From Beijerinckiaceae bacterium (GTDB lineage Bacteria; Pseudomonadota; Alphaproteobacteria; Rhizobiales; Beijerinckiaceae): a stretch of 54,348 nucleotides of DNA. The stretch's first letter is position 1, and every line of letters starts with the position of its first letter. The notes under the pieces are model-generated. The model was not told the DNA's origin and searched no databases. It worked only from the letters and a program-made list of their open reading frames with translations. The translations under genes and the position numbers were made by a program. The stretch is taken from the NCBI GenBank assembly GCA_009773635.1, contig WSYC01000004.1, positions 1 to 54,348 on the forward strand, read 5' to 3'. Shown here piece after piece: positions 35,857 through 44,680 of this stretch.

Positions 35857-36585
35857 ATGACCATCACCTTCAAAACTCCCGACGTTCTCCCGCTCAGCCC
35901 CGAAACGCTCGCCGCGCTCAAGGGCGTGACGACGGCGACGCTGACGACCATCCTGCTCAAGAAGGGGCTGCGCAACGTGTGGCTGCGTGGCGCAAAGCCG
36001 ATCCGCACCGGGCAGCCGCGTCTTGTCGGCCGGGCGTTCACGCTGCGCTTCGTGCCCGCGCGCGAGGATCTCGCGACACCCGAAAGCTGGTCCTCGCCGA
36101 TCTCGACCCGTGCCGCCATCGAGGCGATGCCGGAAGGCGTGATCGCGGTGGTCGATGCCATGGGCGTGCAGGACGCCGGGATTTTCGGCGATATCCTCTG
36201 CGCGCGCATGGCGAAGCGGAAGGTGAGCGCGCTTGTCTCCGATGGCGTGGTGCGTGATGCCGCCGGCGTGCTCGGCACCGGCCTCCCGGTCTGGTGCTCG
36301 GGCGTTGCCGCGCCAGCTTCTGTCGCGGGTCTTACCTTCGTCGACTGGCAGCTGCCCGTCGGCTGCGGCGGCGTTGCCGTCTTCCCGAACGATGTGATCG
36401 TCGCGGATGATGACGGCGCGGTCGTGATCCCGCAGGCGCTGGTCGAGGCTGTCGTGCCGCTCGCCGTCGAGCAGGAGCGCATGGAAGCCTGGATCATGCT
36501 GGAGGTCGAGAAGGGCGTGCCGCTGCCCGGCCTCTACCCCATGAACGCGGAAACCAAGGCGCGCTACGACGCCTCGAAGAAGTAA
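35857..36585 (+). CDS. RraA-family protein (RraA / HMG-aldolase-like fold)
   Basis: 242 residues. The core reads G-D-I-L-C-A-R-M-A-K-R-K-V-S-A-L-V-S-D-G-V-V-R-D, the conserved G-D ... D-G-x-x-R-D of RraA-like proteins, which in the 4-hydroxy-4-methyl-2-oxoglutarate aldolases form the metal and substrate site. Both motifs are intact, so a catabolic aldolase or decarboxylase is at least as likely as an RNase E inhibitor. The operon with an SDR supports a small-molecule pathway. The hairpin at 36600 follows it. Confidence 0.85.
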   Translation: MTITFKTPDVLPLSPETLAALKGVTTATLTTILLKKGLRNVWLRGAKPIRTGQPRLVGRAFTLRFVPAREDLATPESWSSPISTRAAIEAMPEGVIAVVDAMGVQDAGIFGDILCARMAKRKVSALVSDGVVRDAAGVLGTGLPVWCSGVAAPASVAGLTFVDWQLPVGCGGVAVFPNDVIVADDDGAVVIPQALVEAVVPLAVEQERMEAWIMLEVEKGVPLPGLYPMNAETKARYDASKK

Positions 36586-36599
36586 TCACCCTGTCCGTC

Positions 36600-36621
36600 T
36601 CCGGCCGGGTTTCCGGCCGGA
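36600..36621. terminator. Hairpin between convergent rraA-like gene and hpd
   Basis: CCGGCCGG at 36601-36608 pairs with CCGGCCGG at 36613-36620 around a GTTT loop, with a flanking T-A pair. There is no T tract on either side. It probably helps stop or protect transcripts of both converging genes. Confidence 0.5.
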
Positions 36622-36648
36622 CGTGGGATCGTCGTTTATGTGCGCCGG

Positions 36649-37764
36649 TTATTCCGCCGCCTGAACCTTCAGCACGCCGCGGCGGATCTGGTCTTCCTCG
36701 ATTGATTCAAACAGCGCCCGGAAATTGCCCTCGCCGAAGCCATCGTCGCCCTTGCGCTGGATGAACTCGAAGAAGATCGGCCCGATCACGGTTTTCGAGA
36801 AAATCTGGAGGAGGATCTTGGTCTCGGCGCCATCAACGACGCCCTCGCCATCAATGAGGATGCCGTGCTTCCGCATGTGGTCGAGCGGCTCGGTGTGGCC
36901 ATTTACGCGGGCATGGCTCTGCTCGTAGTAGGTGTCCGGCGGGCCGGGCATGAAGCGGATGCCGTTATCGGCCAGCTTGTCGGTTGACGCATAGATATTC
37001 TCGGTGGCGACCGCGATATGCTGGATGCCTTCACCCTTGTATTTCCTTAAGTATTCCTCGATCTGGCTGTGATCATCCGCGCTTTCGTTGATGGGGATGC
37101 GGATGCGCCCGCACGGCGAGGTCAACGCGCGGGAGAACAGGCCGCTTGCCTTGCCCTCGATATCGAAGAAGCGGATCTGCCGGAAATTGAACAGCTTGAT
37201 GTAGAAATTCGACCAGAGATCCATGTTCCCGCGGAACACGTTGTGCGTGAGATGGTCGAGGTAGTAGAAGCCGACGCCTTCCGGCTTCGGATCGACCGGG
37301 CCAAGCCAGGTGAAATCCGCGTTCGTATAGACCGAGCCCTTCGCACCATATTTCTCGACGAAATAGAGCAGCGAGCCGCCGATGCCCTTGATCGCCGGCA
37401 CATCCAGCACCTTGCCCGGGCCATCGTAGGGCTCGGCGCCGAGCGCGACGGCATGATCGAAGGCGGCTTTCGCATCGACGACGCGCCAGCCCATCGAGGG
37501 CGCGCACGGCCCGTGCTCCGCGACGAATTTCGCGGCGAACGAGGCCGGATCGGCGTTCAGGATGTAGTTGATATCGCCCTGCCGATAGAGGGTGATCGAC
37601 TTCTTCTTGTGGCGCGCGACGGGCTTGTAGCCCATCTGCTGGAACAGGATCGCGAGTTTTTCCGGGTTTGGATGCGCGAATTCGACGAACTCGAAGCCAT
37701 CGGTCCCGGCCGGGTTTTCGGCGGAAATCACCGCTGGCGGCGCATCATGCGGAAACGGACCCAT
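36649..37764 (-). CDS. hpd: 4-hydroxyphenylpyruvate dioxygenase
   Basis: 371 residues. This Fe(II) enzyme of tyrosine breakdown uses O2 to make homogentisate. The vicinal-oxygen-chelate repeats carry the metal ligands: His in Y-L-D-H-L-T-H-N-V-F-R-G, His in G-I-Q-H-I-A-V-A-T, and Glu in P-I-F-F-E-F-I-Q-R-K-G-D. The product-shaping C-terminal F-G-x-G-N-F motif (G-F-G-E-G-N-F-R-A-L-F) is present. ATG 37764 follows GGGAGAG with a 5-base spacer. It is divergent from an Lrp-type regulator; homogentisate dioxygenase is not in the window. Confidence 0.97.
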   Translation of the reverse strand: MGPFPHDAPPAVISAENPAGTDGFEFVEFAHPNPEKLAILFQQMGYKPVARHKKKSITLYRQGDINYILNADPASFAAKFVAEHGPCAPSMGWRVVDAKAAFDHAVALGAEPYDGPGKVLDVPAIKGIGGSLLYFVEKYGAKGSVYTNADFTWLGPVDPKPEGVGFYYLDHLTHNVFRGNMDLWSNFYIKLFNFRQIRFFDIEGKASGLFSRALTSPCGRIRIPINESADDHSQIEEYLRKYKGEGIQHIAVATENIYASTDKLADNGIRFMPGPPDTYYEQSHARVNGHTEPLDHMRKHGILIDGEGVVDGAETKILLQIFSKTVIGPIFFEFIQRKGDDGFGEGNFRALFESIEEDQIRRGVLKVQAAE

Positions 37765-37783
37765 TATTCTCTCCCGGAATTAG

Positions 37784-37887
37784 TTCTTCAGGGAAGAAAA
37801 ATAGCGCGGATTTCGCGCATGAGGCGCGCATAATGAGGCTTCGTGCGCGGTGACATCGTCGAAATCTTGCGTTTTGATCCAGATCAA
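37784..37887. promoter_or_regulatory. Operator-like repeats and a perfect FNR/FixK box between hpd and the Lrp-type gene
   Basis: Three elements stand in the 137-bp gap. A 15-bp inverted repeat TTCTTC-AGG-GAAGAA is at 37784-37798, 20 bp before hpd. Direct repeats CGCGCATGAGG (37814-37824) and CGCGCATAATGAGG (37825-37838) follow. A perfect TTGAT-CCAG-ATCAA is at 37874-37887, 15 bp before the chosen regulator start. The first two are likely targets of the Lrp-type protein; the third is a textbook FNR/FixK/Dnr site. Confidence 0.65.
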
Positions 37888-37901
37888 TGCATGAGTTGTG
37901 C

Positions 37902-38375
37902 ATGGACACATTCGATCTCAAGATCCTCGATGCCCTCCAGCGCGATGGACGGCTCACCAACAACGAGCTGGCGGAGAAGGTCGGGCTTTCAGCCTCCCAA
38001 TGCTCGCGGCGACGTGCCCAGCTTGAAGCGGATGGTATCATCCGCGCCTATCACGCCGCGCTTGAGCCGGAGGCTGTCGGTCTGAAGGTTCAGGCCTTTG
38101 TCCAGATCACGCTCGCGGCGCATTCGCCGGACAACTCCCGCCGCTTTCAGGCGTTGATCGACGATGTGGAGGCCGTGCAGGAGGCGTTTGCGGTCACCGG
38201 CGAGGCGGATTATCTCGTCAAGGTCATCGTCGAGGATTTGCCGGCACTGGCGCGGCTGCTCAACGATGTCTTCCTGCCGAACGAGAGCGTCGCGCATGTG
38301 CGCTCGATGGTGGCGCTGACCTGCCTGAAGGACGCCCGCACGCTGCCGCTCGATCCCAAGCTCAAAACTCGGTGA
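37902..38375 (+). CDS. Lrp/AsnC family regulator (HpdR-like)
   Basis: 157 residues. The N-terminal winged helix reads D-L-K-I-L-D-A-L-Q-R-D-G-R-L-T-N-N-E-L-A and L-S-A-S-Q-C-S-R-R-R; the C-terminal RAM (ligand-binding) domain follows from about residue 65 (V-T-G-E-A-D-Y-L-V-K-V). It is divergent from hpd, so it probably controls tyrosine breakdown, perhaps with an aromatic ligand. The start could be ATG 37887, but that codon overlaps the FNR box; ATG 37902 (M-D-T-F-D-L-K) fits the family better. No clear ribosome-binding site. Confidence 0.9.
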   Translation: MDTFDLKILDALQRDGRLTNNELAEKVGLSASQCSRRRAQLEADGIIRAYHAALEPEAVGLKVQAFVQITLAAHSPDNSRRFQALIDDVEAVQEAFAVTGEADYLVKVIVEDLPALARLLNDVFLPNESVAHVRSMVALTCLKDARTLPLDPKLKTR

Positions 38376-38497
38376 TATCAGCGCATGCCGCTTTCTTTCG
38401 CCGCTTTTCGGGTTAGATAGTCGCTCATCTTGTGCGCCCTACGGCGCGATTTCCTGCATTTGCGCCTGATCGCGCGCCCACGAGGATTTTTTCGTCC

Positions 38498-40600
38498 ATG
38501 CGCCCATTCGCCTCCCTGCGTTTTCTCGCGCTTGCTATCGGTGCACTCTCGCTTCTTGCACTCGGGCTCACGCTGTCGGGGGTGAATGCCAATGTGCCGG
38601 TGTATGTGGCGGCTGCGGGTCTTGCGTTGGCGGCGGGCATGCTGGTGCCATCACAGATCGGGGCGTTCGGTCGTTTTTTTGTCGTCTTCTACGGGCTGGG
38701 ATATCTTGGCCTGATTGCCATCTTCCTCGCGCAGCCATGGCTGCCGGAGGCGATCCAGAATCTGTCGCCGCCCCCGCTCACCGGTTTCACGGCCGCGGCT
38801 TTCGGGCTTCTGGCTATCGGCCTTGTACGCATCCCGGTGATCGCGAATATCTTTGCAATCGCGGACCCTTATTTCGAAACCGGGGATCGGCGCCCGATCA
38901 GATTACCTTTCTTCGGCACGGTGACCGCGTCCGAAAAATGGATCGCCTATATCCTGCTGGGCATCATCATCCTGATCAATCTGGCGCAGGTCGGTATCTC
39001 CGTGAAGCTCAGCTTCTGGGGGCGTGACTGGATCGATTCGATCCAGAACAAGAATGCGCCGGAGTTCTGGCGCCTTCTGTTTCAGGTCTGGGTGCCGTGG
39101 GTCGCGGTGCTGATCGCCTCGAACGTCGTGGAATTCATCCTGCTGTCGGTGTTCAAGATCCGCTGGCGGTCGTGGACCACGACACGCCTCATCGCGCGCT
39201 GGCTCGACAAGGGCACGCACTACCGGCTCCAGTTCAATGGTGGCGCCGTCGACAACCCGGATCAGCGCATTCAGGAGGACGTCAACAAGTACATCTCGAC
39301 GACCTATTCGCTGACGATCAGCATGATCTCGGAGCTCTCCAAGCTGATCTCCTTCTCCGTGATCCTGTGGGGGCTTTCCGCAGCGCTTTCAATTCCAGGC
39401 ACGGACACGAAAGTGCCGGGCCTGCTGTTCTGGATGGCGTTGCTTTACGCGGGGATCGGCACGCTGATCGCACACAAGATCGGTCGACGCCTGATTCCGC
39501 TCAACTTCCAGCAAGAGCAATACGAAGCAAACTTCCGCTTCAGCCTTGCGCGCCTGCGGGAATACGCCGAGCCTATCGCCCTTCTTTCGGGTGAAAACGC
39601 CGAGAAAGAGACCTTGGGCCAGCGGTTCAGCCTGGTGATCACCAATTTCTTCCGCATCGTCGGAGTGCAGAAGTGGCTGACAGCCTTCACACAGCTCTAT
39701 GGCTCATCCAACAGCGTCATTCCCTACATCGTGGCCGCGCCCTTCTATTTTGTCGGGCAGATTTCCTTCGGCGTGCTCAACCAGACCGCCGGCGCCTTCT
39801 CGCGCGTCGATGCCGCACTTTCCTTCTTCATCGATCGCTATGCGACGCTCGCTGACTACAAAGCGGTTGTCGACCGCCTCTCCGGCTTCGACAAATCCAT
39901 CGATGCCGCCATCGCGCAGCGCGATGCCACGAAAATTGACCGCAAGCCGGTGGGGCGTGCTGATATCCATATCCCCGCGCTCAGTCTCGCGCTGCCTTCG
40001 GGTAAGGTGATCGCTGATATCCGCGATGTCACCCTTCGCCGGGGCGAGCGCACGCTGCTCGTCGGGCCTTCGGGCTCCGGTAAATCGACGTTGTTCCGCG
40101 CCATCGCCGGCATCTGGCCGTTCGGCGCAGGCACGATCGAGCAGCCGGGCGGCAAATCGGTGATGCTGCTGCCGCAGCGGCCCTATATTCCCATCGGCAC
40201 CCTGCGTGGCGCGATCAGCTATCCCGCCATCGAGGGCGTGCATGCGGATGAGGCGATCCTGCGCGCGCTCGATGCCGTGCATCTGCCGGCGCTCAAGGGG
40301 CGGCTCGACGAGGAGGCCAACTGGTCGCAGATCCTCTCGGGCGGCGAGCAGCAGCGGCTCGCGGTGGCGCGGGCGCTTCTGGCCAAGCCGGAGTGGCTCT
40401 TCCTCGACGAGGCGACGGCGGCGCTCGACGAACCGCTGGAGGAGGCCGTCTATGCGGCGATCCGCAGCAACCTGCCGGAGACGACGATCGTCTCGATCGG
40501 CCATCGCTCCAGCCTGATCGACAACCACGACCGGCGCATCGAGATGCGGCTCGGTGCGGAGGACCTCTATTCGATCGCGGACTACCCCGTTCGCGCGTAA
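38498..40600 (+). CDS. ABC transporter, fused permease/ATPase of the SbmA/BacA-related (YddA, ABC_membrane_2) type
   Basis: 700 residues. Three or four N-terminal helices precede the transporter core of about six (helices to about residue 440), which has the W-R-x-W-x-T motif (I-R-W-R-S-W-T-T-T-R-L) and D-N-P-D-Q-R-I-Q-E-D typical of peroxisomal ABCD- and YddA-like proteins. The ATPase has Walker A G-P-S-G-S-G-K-S-T, signature L-S-G-G-E-Q-Q-R and Walker B L-F-L-D-E-A-T-A-A-L-D. Substrates of this group include peptides, acyl-CoAs and cobalamin; none can be chosen here. The start is ATG 38498 with a weak GAGGA. Confidence 0.9.
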   Translation: MRPFASLRFLALAIGALSLLALGLTLSGVNANVPVYVAAAGLALAAGMLVPSQIGAFGRFFVVFYGLGYLGLIAIFLAQPWLPEAIQNLSPPPLTGFTAAAFGLLAIGLVRIPVIANIFAIADPYFETGDRRPIRLPFFGTVTASEKWIAYILLGIIILINLAQVGISVKLSFWGRDWIDSIQNKNAPEFWRLLFQVWVPWVAVLIASNVVEFILLSVFKIRWRSWTTTRLIARWLDKGTHYRLQFNGGAVDNPDQRIQEDVNKYISTTYSLTISMISELSKLISFSVILWGLSAALSIPGTDTKVPGLLFWMALLYAGIGTLIAHKIGRRLIPLNFQQEQYEANFRFSLARLREYAEPIALLSGENAEKETLGQRFSLVITNFFRIVGVQKWLTAFTQLYGSSNSVIPYIVAAPFYFVGQISFGVLNQTAGAFSRVDAALSFFIDRYATLADYKAVVDRLSGFDKSIDAAIAQRDATKIDRKPVGRADIHIPALSLALPSGKVIADIRDVTLRRGERTLLVGPSGSGKSTLFRAIAGIWPFGAGTIEQPGGKSVMLLPQRPYIPIGTLRGAISYPAIEGVHADEAILRALDAVHLPALKGRLDEEANWSQILSGGEQQRLAVARALLAKPEWLFLDEATAALDEPLEEAVYAAIRSNLPETTIVSIGHRSSLIDNHDRRIEMRLGAEDLYSIADYPVRA

Positions 40601-40630
40601 CGCGCGCCGGGTTCAAACCGAGCGGGCGGC

Positions 40631-41632
40631 TCAGGCGCTTCGGGCGAGGCTCGCCTGCCCGCGCGCGCGGACGGCGGCAACCAGCCGGTCGAACAGCGGG
40701 TTCTCGGCGCTGAAAGCGTATTCGGGGGTGGAGACGAGAACACGTTTCGCGCCGTGTGAGATCAGGAGATCGGAAATGCCCGGCACTGCGGATTTCGCGA
40801 CCAGAAGACTGAGCGTCACCCGGTCTCCGGTGAGAAATTCGCAGCCCTGCGCTTCAAGCGCGCCAGTGAGTGCCGCATCGGCCGGGGAAGCCAGTGTCGT
40901 CCTCAGCTCGCGCTTCGAACGCGCCTCTTCCTCGGCGTGGATGCGTGCGAGCACGAGGCGGGCAAGCTCCTGCGCGCCGTCGGACCATTCGGCGTTGAGG
41001 GCGGCGACAAGATTGGCTTCCGATTTCAGCATCGTGCCGTCATCGAGCACTTTCAGCGCATTTGCGGCCAGCGTGGAGCCGGTCGTGGTGATATCGACGA
41101 TGATATCCGCCGTGCCCGCCGCCGGCGCACCCTCGGTCGCCCCGAGGCTCTCGACGATGCGGTAATCCGCGATGCCGTGCTTCTTGAAGAAGCGGCGGGT
41201 GAGGTTGACGTATTTGGTCGCAACCCGCAGGCGGCGCGTCTGCTTGAGGCGGAAATCAGCGGCGACTTCCTCGATATCGGCGATTTCATGCACGTCGATC
41301 CAGGCTTCCGGCACGGCAACGACGACATTCGCATGGCCGAAGCCGAGCGGAGCCAGCATCTCGACCTTGCTCGCGGGGTCAGCCAGCGTCTCCTCGATGA
41401 GATCAGCACCGGTCACGCCGAAATGCACCGCACCGCGTGCGAGTTCGCCGACGATTTCGGACGCCGAGAGAAACGCAACCTCGACGCCGGCAAGGCCGGT
41501 GACCGAGCCGCGATAATCCCGCGCGCCGCGCGGCTGCACGATCGGCAGACCGGCGCGGGCAAAGAACGCGAAGGTGTTTTCCTGCAGGCGCCCCTTCGAG
41601 GGCACGCCGATGGTGAGAACGGGCTTGCTCAT
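40631..41632 (-). CDS. hisG: ATP phosphoribosyltransferase, catalytic subunit with C-terminal extension
   Basis: 333 residues. It makes phosphoribosyl-ATP, the first step of histidine synthesis. G-V-P-S-K-G-R-L-Q-E starts the catalytic domain, and the PRPP-binding loop is in I-I-V-D-I-T-T-T-G-S-T-L. HisZ-dependent HisG proteins are usually about 210-230 residues; here some 75 more follow, ending with G-A-K-R-V-L-V-S-T, which resembles the ACT-like regulatory domain of long HisG. Yet hisZ is adjacent and overlaps it by 4 bp. It converges with the ABC gene, 30 bp between the stops. Confidence 0.95.
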   Translation of the reverse strand: MSKPVLTIGVPSKGRLQENTFAFFARAGLPIVQPRGARDYRGSVTGLAGVEVAFLSASEIVGELARGAVHFGVTGADLIEETLADPASKVEMLAPLGFGHANVVVAVPEAWIDVHEIADIEEVAADFRLKQTRRLRVATKYVNLTRRFFKKHGIADYRIVESLGATEGAPAAGTADIIVDITTTGSTLAANALKVLDDGTMLKSEANLVAALNAEWSDGAQELARLVLARIHAEEEARSKRELRTTLASPADAALTGALEAQGCEFLTGDRVTLSLLVAKSAVPGISDLLISHGAKRVLVSTPEYAFSAENPLFDRLVAAVRARGQASLARSA

Positions 41633-42813
41633 TTTGAGGTCTCCGCTGCTGTCAGCCTGTCGGCCCAGATCGCCGCGCCGATAGCGGGCACCTGCTGGCC
41701 GGAGACCGCATGGCCGAGGCGCTCGAACAGCCGGTCATAGCGCCCGCCGGCCGCGAGCGGGCGATCGGACCGCGCCGCGAGGCGAATGTCGAATACGAAG
41801 CCCGAGTAATAATCCATCGAACGCGAGAAGCCGGCGGAAGCCTTGATCTGGTCGAGCGGCAGGCCGCGCGCATCGAGAAAGCCGGTGCGGCTTTCGAAGC
41901 GGTCGAGCGCGGCATCAAGCCCGAGGCTTGCCTCCTGCGACAGCGTCCGCAGCCCGGTCGCGACATCATCCGGGTTGCCCTCGATCGCGATGAAGCGACG
42001 CAGGACTTCCGCCTGCTCCGTGCCGAGCGTCTGCGCATCCTCGCGAGCGCGTTCGAGGAATCGGCCGGCGATATCTTCCGCCGAACGCCCGCCGGTGGCG
42101 GTGATGCCGGCCATCGAGAGGAGATCCTTGACGAAGGCTTTGGCTTCCGAGGGGTCGGCGCCCTTGAGCGCATCGAGCACGCCGGAATAGCGCGCAAGAC
42201 CGCGCGGTTCGGCCTTGCGCTCGGCAAGGCGGGCAGGGTCGATCAGCGTCGCAAGGCGGCCTTCGCCCAGCGCCAGCGCCAGCCGGCGGCTGGTGGCGGC
42301 ATCGAGCGCGAGCGCGTTCAGCACACCCGCAAACAACCCGAGATCGCCGATGGTGATCGCGAGCCTTTCCGGCCCGACGGCTTCGCTGACAGCACCATAT
42401 GTCTCGGCAAGAATATCGGCATCGGCAGCTTCACGGTCGGTGCGGCCGATGGATTCGAGGCTCGCCTGCACGAATTCGCCGCTCTCGCCCGGGCGGTGGC
42501 GGAACACGGGGCCGAAAAACACCTGATCGACCCGGCGGCCGACAACGCCCGATTTCAGATAGGCAAGCGCGGCGGGAATGGTGAATTCCGGCCGGAGGCA
42601 CATCTCCGTGCCTTCCTCGTCGGTGGTGAGGAACAGGCGGCGGCGGATATCCTCGCCGGAAAGTTCGAAAAACGGCTCGGCGGGCTGGAGCACGGCGACA
42701 TCGGCATGGGCAAACCCGGCACGCACCAGCCGGGCGACAAGATCAGCGCCGACGCCCGTATCCTTGGCCGCGGTTTTGGCCGGGGTAGCCCGGATTTCAC
42801 TCAGATCGCTCAT
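41629..42813 (-). CDS. hisZ: ATP phosphoribosyltransferase regulatory subunit HisZ
   Basis: 394 residues. It is a paralogue of histidyl-tRNA synthetase without the tRNA-binding domain. The motif-2-like F-F-G-P-V-F-R-H-R-P-G-E-S-G-E-F-V-Q and S-M-D-Y-Y-S-G-F-V-F, in place of the HisRS R-G-L-x-Y-Y-T-G, are typical. It confers activity and histidine feedback on HisG. Its stop overlaps the hisG start as ATGA. hisS lies upstream on the same strand, with a palindromic repeat in the 228-bp gap. Confidence 0.95.
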   Translation of the reverse strand: MSDLSEIRATPAKTAAKDTGVGADLVARLVRAGFAHADVAVLQPAEPFFELSGEDIRRRLFLTTDEEGTEMCLRPEFTIPAALAYLKSGVVGRRVDQVFFGPVFRHRPGESGEFVQASLESIGRTDREAADADILAETYGAVSEAVGPERLAITIGDLGLFAGVLNALALDAATSRRLALALGEGRLATLIDPARLAERKAEPRGLARYSGVLDALKGADPSEAKAFVKDLLSMAGITATGGRSAEDIAGRFLERAREDAQTLGTEQAEVLRRFIAIEGNPDDVATGLRTLSQEASLGLDAALDRFESRTGFLDARGLPLDQIKASAGFSRSMDYYSGFVFDIRLAARSDRPLAAGGRYDRLFERLGHAVSGQQVPAIGAAIWADRLTAAETSK

Positions 42814-42937
42814 CGCTCATCGCCTCGCGCGGGAATTCTCCCGATGATGGCAGCCGCATATCACTCCTCGCGCGGCCTCGCGAGGGAAAACCGGTTTTGG
42901 CCTTAACCGAATGCGTGAACGGGGGCGTTTGTCCGGG

Positions 42938-43033
42938 CGTCATGGCCGGGTTTAGCCCGGCCATCCACGACTTCCGGCAATGACTTCTGGCGACGATAAG
43001 TCATGGATACCCGCCCCAAGGGCGGGCATGACG
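42938..43033. repeat. Composite palindromic repeat element between hisS and hisZ
   Basis: About 96 bp bounded by the perfect 7-bp terminal inverted repeat CGTCATG/CATGACG. Inside are two strong hairpins: ATGGCCGGG-TTTAG-CCCGGCCAT (42942-42964) and CCCGCCC-CAA-GGGCGGG (43010-43026). Its build matches the short palindromic intergenic elements that occur in many copies in Rhizobiales genomes. It ends nine bases from the hisS stop and may act as the hisS terminator. Confidence 0.75.
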
Positions 43034-43041
43034 ATGGAGGC

Positions 43042-44637
43042 TCACCCCCGCCGCGCCAGCACTTCCCTGACCTTCGCGACGACATCGGAAACCGGGGCTT
43101 CGAACTGCGCCTCCGCCTGTTTGGCGAGGTAATCCGCGCGGTCCTTGCCGCCCGATTGAAGCTCCGCGCCCAAGATCAGATCCTTGATCTGAACCGTGCC
43201 CTTTTCGCGCTCGGACGAGCCCTGAATGATGCCGACGGGGCAGTTGCGGCGGTCGGCGTATTTCATCTGCGCCTTCATGCCGGAAGAACCGAGGTAAATC
43301 TCGCTGCGGATGCCGGCATTGCGCAAGTCCGCGACGATTTTCTGGTAGCTCGCCATGCCCTCGGCATCGCGGTCCATCGCCAGCACGAGGACGGGGCCGG
43401 GTTCTGATGTCGTCGTGATCTTGCCAAGCGCCTGAAGCGCGGCGAGGAGCCGCGAAACGCCGATGGAAAAGCCGGTCGCCGGCACCGGTTCGTTCAGGAA
43501 GCGCGAGACGAGGCCATCGTAGCGCCCGCCGCCGCCTACCGAGCCGAAACGGACGGGTTTGCCGTCTTCATCAGCAGTGTCGAACAGCAGTTCGGCCTCA
43601 TAGACCGGGCCAGTGTAATATTCGAGGCCCCGCACGACGGAGGGGTCGATACGAATGCGGTCAGTCTCATAACCTGCCGCACGTATAAGAATCCGCATCG
43701 TTTCAATTTCCTGCAAGCCTTCCTCGACGAGACTCGGCAGGTCGCTAGTCTGGAGAATATCGCAAAGATATTTCCTATAGACGGCGATAGAAAATGGCTT
43801 TCGCCAACCTCGATTGAAGAATCTGTGTGCACGTTCTAGTCGCGTCTGACGTTCGAAAAACCAAGGTTTGAACAACGTAATTGAGCTAATTACCGCATTA
43901 TTTGCCGTCTGTGAAAGATTTGCTCCGGCTGTATAGTCACCGCTGTCATCTTTTCGACCTGCACTAAGCAATTGTTGGACGCCAATCGGGCCAAATTTGT
44001 CAAGTTTGTCCATCGCCCGGAGCACGATCAGCCGGCGTGCCGCATTCTCGTCACCGCCGAGGCCAATGGCTTCCATCACACCATCGAGCACTTTCCGGTT
44101 ATTCACCTTGATGACGTATTGGCCGCGCGGAATGCCCAGGGCTTCCAGCGTATCGGCCGCCATCATGCAGATTTCGGCATCTGCCGCGACGCTGGCCGCC
44201 CCCACCGTATCGGCATCGAACTGCATGAACTGCCGGAAGCGCCCCGGACCCGGCTTTTCGTTGCGGAACACCCAGCCCGCGCGATAGCTGCGGAAGGGTT
44301 TCGGCAGGTTCTGCCAGTTCTCCGCACAATAGCGCGCGAGCGGCGCGGTGAGATCATAGCGCAGGCTCATCCACTGGTCGTCGTCATCGCGAAGCGAGAA
44401 CACGCCGGAGTTCGGCCGGTCCTGATCGGGCAGGAATTTCCCCAAAGCGTCAGTATATTCGAGGAAGGGCGTCTCCAGCGCGTCGAACCCGTAGCGGGAA
44501 TAGACCTCGCGGATCGTCGCCATCATCGCCTCTGTCGCGGCGAGATCGGCGGGGCCGCGATCAGCGAGGCCGCGCGGCTTGCGGGCTTCGGTCTTCGCGG
44601 GGGGCGTTGTGTCGGAATGGGTCTTTTCGGTGCTCAT
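43042..44637 (-). CDS. hisS: Histidyl-tRNA synthetase, with a low-GC internal segment
   Basis: 531 residues, class II. Motif 2 reads [20 protein letters not shown], and the HisRS signature is [14 protein letters not shown]; the anticodon-binding domain fills the last 100 residues. [10 protein letters not shown] near residue 230 matches G-R-x-D-E-S-G-D-F-T of the family. The stretch from about residue 216 to 319 (43680-43990) is about 46% GC by hand count, with codons unlike the rest and poor likeness to the family in its middle. The frame is open throughout, so the enzyme should be functional. Confidence 0.95.
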   Translation of the reverse strand: MSTEKTHSDTTPPAKTEARKPRGLADRGPADLAATEAMMATIREVYSRYGFDALETPFLEYTDALGKFLPDQDRPNSGVFSLRDDDDQWMSLRYDLTAPLARYCAENWQNLPKPFRSYRAGWVFRNEKPGPGRFRQFMQFDADTVGAASVAADAEICMMAADTLEALGIPRGQYVIKVNNRKVLDGVMEAIGLGGDENAARRLIVLRAMDKLDKFGPIGVQQLLSAGRKDDSGDYTAGANLSQTANNAVISSITLFKPWFFERQTRLERAHRFFNRGWRKPFSIAVYRKYLCDILQTSDLPSLVEEGLQEIETMRILIRAAGYETDRIRIDPSVVRGLEYYTGPVYEAELLFDTADEDGKPVRFGSVGGGGRYDGLVSRFLNEPVPATGFSIGVSRLLAALQALGKITTTSEPGPVLVLAMDRDAEGMASYQKIVADLRNAGIRSEIYLGSSGMKAQMKYADRRNCPVGIIQGSSEREKGTVQIKDLILGAELQSGGKDRADYLAKQAEAQFEAPVSDVVAKVREVLARRG

Positions 44638-44680
44638 GGGGCGCGTTTAGCGCTGCACGCGCCGCTTGTCACGCACCGCG

